Positions 58,122 to 64,000 of a stretch of DNA of 64,000 nt are shown here, piece by piece. Source of the stretch: Apium graveolens (lineage: Eukaryota > Streptophyta > Magnoliopsida > Apiales > Apiaceae). Location of the stretch: the NCBI RefSeq assembly GCF_009905375.1, contig NC_133656.1:228311739-228375738 (forward strand), given 5' to 3'. Made by a program: the position numbers and the translations under genes. Each line of letters opens with the position of its first letter. The stretch's first letter is position 1. The notes beneath the pieces are model-generated. The model was given only the letters and a program-made list of their open reading frames with translations, was not told the origin of the DNA and searched no databases.

Positions 58122-59743
58122 TTAATCGGAATCGTCATCAACATGAACTAGAGCTTTGCCCTTGCCTGAACCAGAAGCCTTGTTCTGGGATGAAGGAAAT
58201 ACTGGAGCTGAGCCATACTCTGAAAATAACTTGTCAAAAGCTTCCTGAGCTGGTGCCTTTCCGTCCCTTTCACGAAGCCAGTCAAATATCTTTGCCTTGT
58301 ATTCTTCTCTGGTCATGCCAAAAATTGAAGGTGGAGAAATGGCAGGAATGGCAGAGGAGCAGTGATCTCTTCTAGAGTACAATCTCTAATCCAGTCTCGT
58401 TTCTTGTGCCAATACATCTTGCTCTTGTCTTGCATGGCTGACAACTGCTGAGATAAAAACTTAGTCTCGGACCCAAGCTTAAAAAACAACTTAACAAATT
58501 CCTTTTCCCATGCCTTAGCAGAGGAAACCATCCCTTCCTGTAGAGTCCCAAACTCAAAGTCTATGGTCTTAGACAACTTGACATCAGAAGTATGCAATAC
58601 AGAGAGTTTGGCATTGATATCATCCAAAGACGAACAAACATACTTTCTAAACAACTCAAAAGAAGCATTTAAAATACTAACTTCAGAAGTTAGTGATCCG
58701 AGAGTTTTGACAAAAGCAAAATGCTGATTAATTGAAGCTAAAGCAGCAGAATTCTCTTCTAACTTAGCAAACAATGAATTTAGAACAGTATTGGTGTTTT
58801 GATCATTTGGGTCTGACGCATAATGGGGGGATTTTGGCAAACCACCAACAGAACGGTGGGCATCATCAAAGAACAAATCATTTGATTCAGAAACTACGAG
58901 ACCATTCGCAGTTAAAACAGACAAGTCAAAAACAACATTCAATCTTTCTGATTTAGCAGACTCAAAAGGAACATGAAAATACTGAAAAATCTTTGTTAAC
59001 AAAGCAGGGTATGGAAGATGCATGGATTCATGTTTAGCACAATGATTCATGTTGGAAATAATCAATGAAGCCAAATTACAAGGGGTTTTCTTAACAAACA
59101 CAGACAGAAGAATAGAATCCTGAAATGTGACTCTATCACGACCAGATTTACGAGGCAAAACATTCGAGTGAAACAATTTAAACAATAATAAGCACATAGG
59201 AGTTAAATCAGTTACCAATGGTTTGACAGACACAGAAACAAAGTTGTCACCGAGAATAGCTTTGAGTTGTTCCTCATATTGCAATCCAGGAATCTCGTCA
59301 AAGGCCTGATGAGTGGTAAACGGGCAGGGGCCTTGATCAGATACGCCTGTGAGCCTGGCCAGCAAATCCGCCTTAAAGCAAACTGGACTTCCTTTCACCG
59401 AAGAGAACACAATATTGTCGGCCAAAATCGAAAAATTCGCATAGAACTCCTTCACCAAATCTGGATAGATCACATCTGACGACGACAATAACCCAGCACA
59501 CCCAACAGCTTCAAACAATGATGATACGCCAATCCTGGAGAGAAGATCAGTATCACACAACCTTTCTTTCAAAATGGACTTGTTCCACGCCTTAGTAGTG
59601 CTTTCCTTTGCATGACGTTCGGAAGAATTAGGAGATGCTTCACTAGATGCTTCGGAAACAACTGCGGCCATACGACGACGCTTCGAACCAGACGGACCAG
59701 GGGTCAGGGTTTGGTTAGCGGTGGATCTTGAACGGCGAGCCAT
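58122..59743 (-). pseudogene. Element D env-like (post-pol) ORF
   Basis: ATG 59743 opens a basic start (MARRSRSTANQ, GSKRRRMAAV, a likely nuclear signal). The domain at about residues 60-290 contains YPDLVKEFYANFSIL, VKGSPVCF and LLARLTGV, clearly like the Athila post-pol ORF (VVREFYANA). The first frame ends at 58313-58315; a one-base shift near 58345 joins it to 58122-58382 (FGMTREEYKAKIFDWLRE, acidic tail DDDSD). No membrane segment. Confidence 0.8.
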
Positions 59744-60147
59744 GGAAGAAAGACGATTTTAGGGTTAAGAGAGAAAGGATAGAATTTTGAGAGAATGAGA
59801 GAGTAGAATGAGAAAAAGAAAATGAAAAGATTAAGAAAGAGAGTTTAAAAAGAAGTAGAAACTGAAGAGTTAGAGATGGAAGAGGAGATGAAGAGGTGTA
59901 AAAATAGAAGTGGTGTATTGAATGAATGATACATGCACGAGTTTCAAGGATATGAAAAGTCTAATCAAAAGATTTACAAAATCTAATGCTATTTACACGC
60001 ATAATCACACGGACAAATAAAATAATAATAAAAAAAAATTCTTAAACAGGAACCTAATTACTCAAATAATAAATATACAACATATATTTAAGTATTATGA
60101 CATAATTCATATTTAAACACATAAATTACATAAAATCACGTAATAAA
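59744..60147 (-). promoter_or_regulatory. Spacer between D pol and env-like ORF
   Basis: About 400 bp; the part next to the ORF is a long CT-rich leader (minus strand) after a weak TATA-like CTATTTTTAC near 59900. No motif array, unlike A, B and C. Confidence 0.4.
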
Positions 60148-62137
60148 TTACAGAGAACACATACCTAATTCATGGCGCATTTTACAAAATCTATCTTCAG
60201 CTAAAGGCTTAGTGAAGATATCTGCACGCTGTTTCTCAGTAGAAATGTAAATAAGCTCAATATTACCTTTAGAAACATTATCTCGTAAAAAATGGTGACG
60301 AACATCAATATGCTTAGTACGAGAATGCATAACAGGATTTTTAGAGATATTAATTGCAGAGGTATTATCACAATAAATAGGAATATTTGAGTAAGAAATA
60401 CCAAAATCCTGCAATGTTTGTTGCATCCACAAAATTTGAGCACAGTAACTTCCAGCTGCAATGTACTCTCCTTCAGCGGTAGAAAGAGCTACTGAAGTTT
60501 GCTTTTTACTATGCCATGCAACTAAACAATCTCCTAAAAATTCACAAGCACCACTTGTGCTTTTTCTATCAACCTGTGACCCTGCATAGTTAGCATCTGA
60601 AAAACCGATTAAGTCAAAGGAAGAGGAGCTTGGATAAAATAATCCCAAGTCACTCGTACCTTTCAAATATTTAAAAATACGTTTAACGGCATTCAAATGA
60701 GATTCTTTAGGTTGAGATTGAAAACGAGCACACAAGCATACACTATACATAATATCAGGTCGTGAGGCAGTTAAATATAATAATGAACCAATCATACCTC
60801 GAAATTTAGTGACATCTACAGGTGTACCTTGTTCATCCTTAGTAAGCTTAACTGAAGTACTCATCGGAGTTGATTTAGGTGTGACATGATCAAGTGCAAA
60901 CCTTTTGAGTAAATCCTTTATGTACTTGCCTTGGTGAATAAATATTCCTGCATTAGACTGATTAATTTGCAAACCTAGAAAGTACTGCAATTCACCCATC
61001 AAACTCATATTGAATTCCTTATGCATGCAATCAGAAAACCATTTACACAAAGATTTATTAGAAGATCCAAATACTATATCATCAACATAAACTTGAACTA
61101 AAAGAAAGTTATCACGTTTATGAAAAATAAAGAGAGTTGGATCGAGTGTACCACGAATGAAACCATTGTTCACAAGAAATTGACTGAGACGTTCATACCA
61201 ACAGCGAGGGGACTGTCTCAATCCATAGACAGATTTCTTGAGCTTGTAAACATAGTTAGGGTACTTCTCGTGAATGAAACCTGGAGGCTGCTTCACGTAG
61301 ACTTCTTCCTTGAGATAGCCATTTAGAAATGCGCTTTTGACGTCCATCTGATAGAGCTTGAACTTCTTGTGAGTTGCAAAGGCCATTAAGATTCGAATAG
61401 CTTCTAAACGAGCTACTGGAGCATATGTCTCGTCGTAATCGATTCCTTCCTGCTGGTTGTATCCCTGAGCAGCCAAACGAGCTTTATTTCGAATGATATT
61501 TCCATCTTCATCTTTCTTATTCTTGAAAACCCAACGAGTACCAATGATCTTGGCATCCTGAGGAGGTGGGACGAGTTCCCAAACATCACAACGCTCGAAC
61601 TGGTTCAATTCCTCCTGCATTGCAATAGACCAGTATTCGTCTGCAACTGCTTCTTGAGCATTCTTTGGTTCGAATTCAGCAACAAAAGCACAGAATGCAC
61701 ATAGATTATGAAGTCTGCTTCGAGTAGAAATCCCTTGATCTAAATCAGTGAGAAGATTATCTGGTGGAAGATTCTTCACAGTCCTAGAAGACTTAGGAAG
61801 TTGAATATTACTCATTTCTTCCTCATTAGAATTATCTGCCTGGAAATGAATAGGAGTTGTCTCATTCAAAAGAGACTGCCTCATTTCCGCTTGTGAAGAT
61901 TTATCCAGAGGAGTAACAAAATTCACATTTGAAACACTATTGGGAGTCTTTGGAGAGCCGGAAGATTCATCTGAAGCTTGAGTAGATCCTGCAGAATTAT
62001 CAGAAGACTGAGATGGACCTGGAGAGTCTTGACCGTTTGATTTGTCAGAATGAGACTGACTCTTTTCAGAATAAGACTGTCTCATTTGGGAATGAGACGA
62101 TAGATCCGCAGTGTCTTCATCAATTTGAGATATATTC
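60148..62137 (-). pseudogene. pol: Element D pol: IN-RT linker, RT and RNase H (cut by E)
   Basis: An uninterrupted frame from the E insertion at 62137 to the stop at 60148-60150. The Ser/Gln/Asp-rich linker carries the GAGAC motif, here as MRQS and SQSHSDKS codons. RT has [20 protein letters not shown] and YVDD ([15 protein letters not shown]). RNase H has [27 protein letters not shown] and [11 protein letters not shown], ending ELGMCSL. No stop or frameshift is seen in this part, unlike A-C; it is called a pseudogene only because E interrupts it. Confidence 0.92.
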
Positions 62138-62736
62138 TGTTAGATATATTTGATAATGTCATGGCTAATATGTTTTATGTTTAGATTTCAGATCTTATTT
62201 GAACAGAACAAATCAGTACTTAACTGATCAGTACTTATACTGGAAGTCAGAACTTAAGGGATATCAGTACTTATGTTATCAGGAGATAGATATCAGAACT
62301 TAAGTGCTGAAGGACGATCAGATAAGGACAGTAGCTGATTAAAGTTAAGAAGATCAAGATAAACATAAGAAGAGATATGCATGAAGAAGGAATTCCGTGA
62401 AGAATGGAATACTTGGAATAGAAGATATCTGATTGATATATTTTAGGAAGCAGAATTATATTCCATATCAATTAGCGAATATCTTGTAACTGTGTAGTAT
62501 ATAAACACAGACATAGGGTTTACACTATAAGTGTTATCATTATCGAGAATATTATTTATTATAACCCTAGCAGCTCTCGTGATATTTTGTTCATCACTGA
62601 GAGATAACAGTTCCAGATTGTAACAGAGTTTATTGTTTAAATAAAGTTTGTTTTCTGTTACATAAGTTCTTGAAGTTTGATTTGATTGTAATAAACACTG
62701 TATTCACCCCCTCTACAGTGAAAGTGTGACCTAAAA
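62138..62736 (+). repeat. 5' LTR of element E (about 599 bp)
   Basis: Starts TGTTAGATAT; the end, near CTAAA just before the primer-binding site, is inferred because the final CA seems mutated. TATATAAA at 62498-62505. Confidence 0.75.
62211..62302 (+). promoter_or_regulatory. TCAGWACTTA array in E LTR
   Basis: Five copies of TCAG(T/A)ACTTA in 92 bp, about 200 bp before the TATA box. The inverse TAAGTTCTGA recurs in the spacer at 63360-63540. Confidence 0.65.
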
Positions 62737-62738
62737 AG

Positions 62739-62750
62739 TGGTATCAGAGC
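62739..62750 (+). other. Primer-binding site of element E
   Basis: TGGTATCAGAGC, initiator-Met tRNA type. Confidence 0.9.
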
Positions 62751-62791
62751 TATCTGTTAACACACATACAGTTAAAGATCCAAACACAATC

Positions 62792-63304
62792 ATGTCTGAC
62801 ACAGAAACTCCAACTAAGCCTACCAAAACTGAGGAATCATCAAAGACATCAACTCAGAGTCGATATGAGACTATCAGAGTTCCCATATTGAGACCATCTA
62901 AATATCCCATATGGAAGGTAAGGATGACCATGTTTCTGGAAGCAACAGATCCAGAATACCTTGATAGAATCAAGGAAGGGCCTCACAAACCTACCAAGCT
63001 CGCTGTTGTAGTTGCAGGTGAAGCAGCAATGACCGTACCAAAGGAAAAGAATGATTACACTGCTGAAGATATAGCATCTATTGCTAAGGATGCCAAGGTA
63101 CGTCACTTATTGCATAGTGCCATTGATAATGTAATGTCAAACAGGGTAATCAACTGCAAGACTGCTAAGGAGATATGGGATGCACTGGAGACAAGGTGTC
63201 AAGGAACTGAAACAGTTAAGAAGAACAGGAAGACAATACTCACTCAAGAGTATGAACACTTTGACTCTAGGACTAATGAGTCATTGACTGATGTATATGA
63301 ATGA
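62792..63304 (+). pseudogene. gag: Element E gag, N-terminal 170 residues only
   Basis: ATG 62792 opens MSDTETPTKPTKTEES; the copia Gag start (VPILRPSKYPIWKVRMTMFLEA) and UBN2 part (NCKTAKEIWDALETRCQGTE, EYEHFDSRTNESLTDVYE) follow, then TGA at 63302-63304. In C the homologous text continues for over 600 residues. Here a deletion joins it directly to the spacer, so there is no zinc knuckle, protease, integrase or RT. Confidence 0.85.
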
Positions 63305-63787
63305 TGAAATTTCTGTGGTGGTCTATGTTATTTTAGATCAACAGTCATTGTGTCACTTTTGCACAAATTCTGAGGACAAGTTCTAGTTACACGTTCTGAT
63401 GATTAAGTTCTGACGTTCATAACTAAGAACTTGTATGAGTATTTACTAAGATAGATATTCCTTGTTCGAGTTAAGACATTATGTTCTGATGACTGTTAAG
63501 TTCTGGTATAGGTCTAAGTTCTGACTTTTCAGTCTAACCCTTTACTTGACTTATCTGTGAGTAAAATTTGGTAACAGTCTCAGATTAATTTCGAAATGTT
63601 GAAGTGGAAGATTAATAGTCTATGGTTAAAACATAATGGCACTCGTCCTTGAACAGTTCACTCTTGTTACATGTGCACATTCCTTTTCCAATGACTGTTA
63701 TTCTTTTTCAAGGTCTAGGGAGACGAGGTAGAATTAATTCTACCTGTCTGCATTCAATATCTTTGTGTCTCTTGGCATTTTCTTGCC
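63305..63787 (+). promoter_or_regulatory. Spacer of E with TAAGTTCTGA motifs
   Basis: Several exact or near copies of TAAGTTCTGA (63403, about 63497, about 63513) and GTTCTGATGA (about 63393 and 63484) between the broken gag and the post-pol ORF; they are the inverse of the LTR motif. Confidence 0.6.
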
Positions 63788-63795
63788 TATATATG
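63788..63795 (+). promoter_or_regulatory. TATA box upstream of E post-pol ORF
   Basis: TATATATG 80 bp before ATG 63868, with a CT/CA-rich leader and start context CACAATGG. Confidence 0.55.
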
Positions 63796-63867
63796 CAACC
63801 ACTTCACATCAGTCTTTCCATCACATTCTTCTCACACACTTATCCTCCTTCTTCTGTCAAAAACACA

Positions 63868-64000
63868 ATGGTTCGATACAACATGTTTTTGAACACACAA
63901 ACCTTCACAATGGAGCTCAGTTGTGCTGAGTGGCAGCAGGAGTGGCATATAACAGCCATTCCTGAGGAGATCTGGGACTCTGTCCCACAGGAGGTGCTGG
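63868..64000 (+). CDS. Element E post-pol ORF, first 44 codons
   Basis: Open from ATG 63868 (MVRYNMFLNTQTFTMELS) to the window end. Position, own TATA box and leader match the other env-like ORFs; the sequence is too short to assign the domain. Confidence 0.5.
   Translation, partial: MVRYNMFLNTQTFTMELSCAEWQQEWHITAIPEEIWDSVPQEVL

Larger units (their letters stand above)
56509..62137 (-). mobile_element. Element D: SIRE-type Ty1/copia element, 3' half
   Basis: Minus strand: pol (from the IN-RT linker on), spacer, env-like ORF, polypurine tract and 3' LTR. The 5' half continues beyond element E, which cuts pol at 62137. It is inserted in the Tekay-2 LTR remnant. Confidence 0.85.
62138..64000 (+). 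mobile_element. Element E: pol-less SIRE-like element, 5' part
   Basis: LTR, iMet primer-binding site, a short gag, a motif-rich spacer and the start of a post-pol ORF, all within 1.9 kb. There is no room for pol. The right end is outside the window, so the TSD cannot be tested. Confidence 0.75.

Overview
The window is a block of nested LTR retrotransposons from a large, repeat-rich plant genome, most likely a eudicot. All recognisable coding sequence belongs to Ty1/copia or Ty3/gypsy elements. The primer-binding sites match plant initiator-Met tRNA or, in Athila, the tRNA-Asp type. I found no host gene, rRNA gene, tRNA gene or CRISPR array, and the species cannot be named from the sequence.

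Layout, left to right. (1) 1-8999, minus strand: 5' part of a Tekay-like Ty3/gypsy element (Tekay-1) with a 3.9 kb LTR. (2) 9000-50852, minus strand: an old SIRE-type Ty1/copia element (A), broken into pieces 9000-10933, 22908-23069 and 48378-50852. Its post-pol (env-like) ORF was hit separately by Tekay-1, by a complete Athila-type Ty3/gypsy element (10934-22902, TSD ATGGT) and by a complete SIRE-type element B (23070-48377, TSD GGATC). B in turn carries a complete plus-strand SIRE-type element C (33605-46725, TSD GTTCT) in its gag. (3) 50853-52481: unclassified AT-rich sequence. (4) 52482-56508: a 3.5 kb Tekay-type LTR fused to an internal piece of a second copy (Tekay-2). (5) 56509-62137, minus strand: 3' half of SIRE-type element D. 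(6) 62138-64000, plus strand: element E, inserted in D pol, with an LTR, a short gag and a post-pol ORF start but no pol.

All gag and pol genes here carry stops or frameshifts, and most of the stops fit C-to-T changes. The one long intact reading frame is the 1502-codon post-pol ORF of C. LTR comparison (about 4 differences in 1015 bp for C, about 8 in 1355 bp for B, a few percent plus indels for Athila) agrees with the nesting order A, then Athila, then B, then C.

The most interesting signal is cis-regulatory. Each element with a post-pol ORF has its own short, often palindromic motif in many copies. In B, C, E and Athila the motif lies just upstream of the LTR TATA box and again between pol (or gag, in E) and the post-pol ORF, upstream of a second TATA box. 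C uses CAACGGAT, about 40 exact copies. B uses GGTATGACAATC/GATTGTCATACC. Athila uses GCGCGGCCGCGC. E uses TCAGWACTTA. A, a relative of C, has a shifted version, CGACGGAT/CGATGGAT. D has GAGAC/GTCTC arrays placed differently. This suggests a shared regulatory module linking LTR transcription to separate expression of the post-pol protein, possibly read by an element-encoded DNA-binding or anti-silencing protein. That function is inference; the motif distribution is directly visible.
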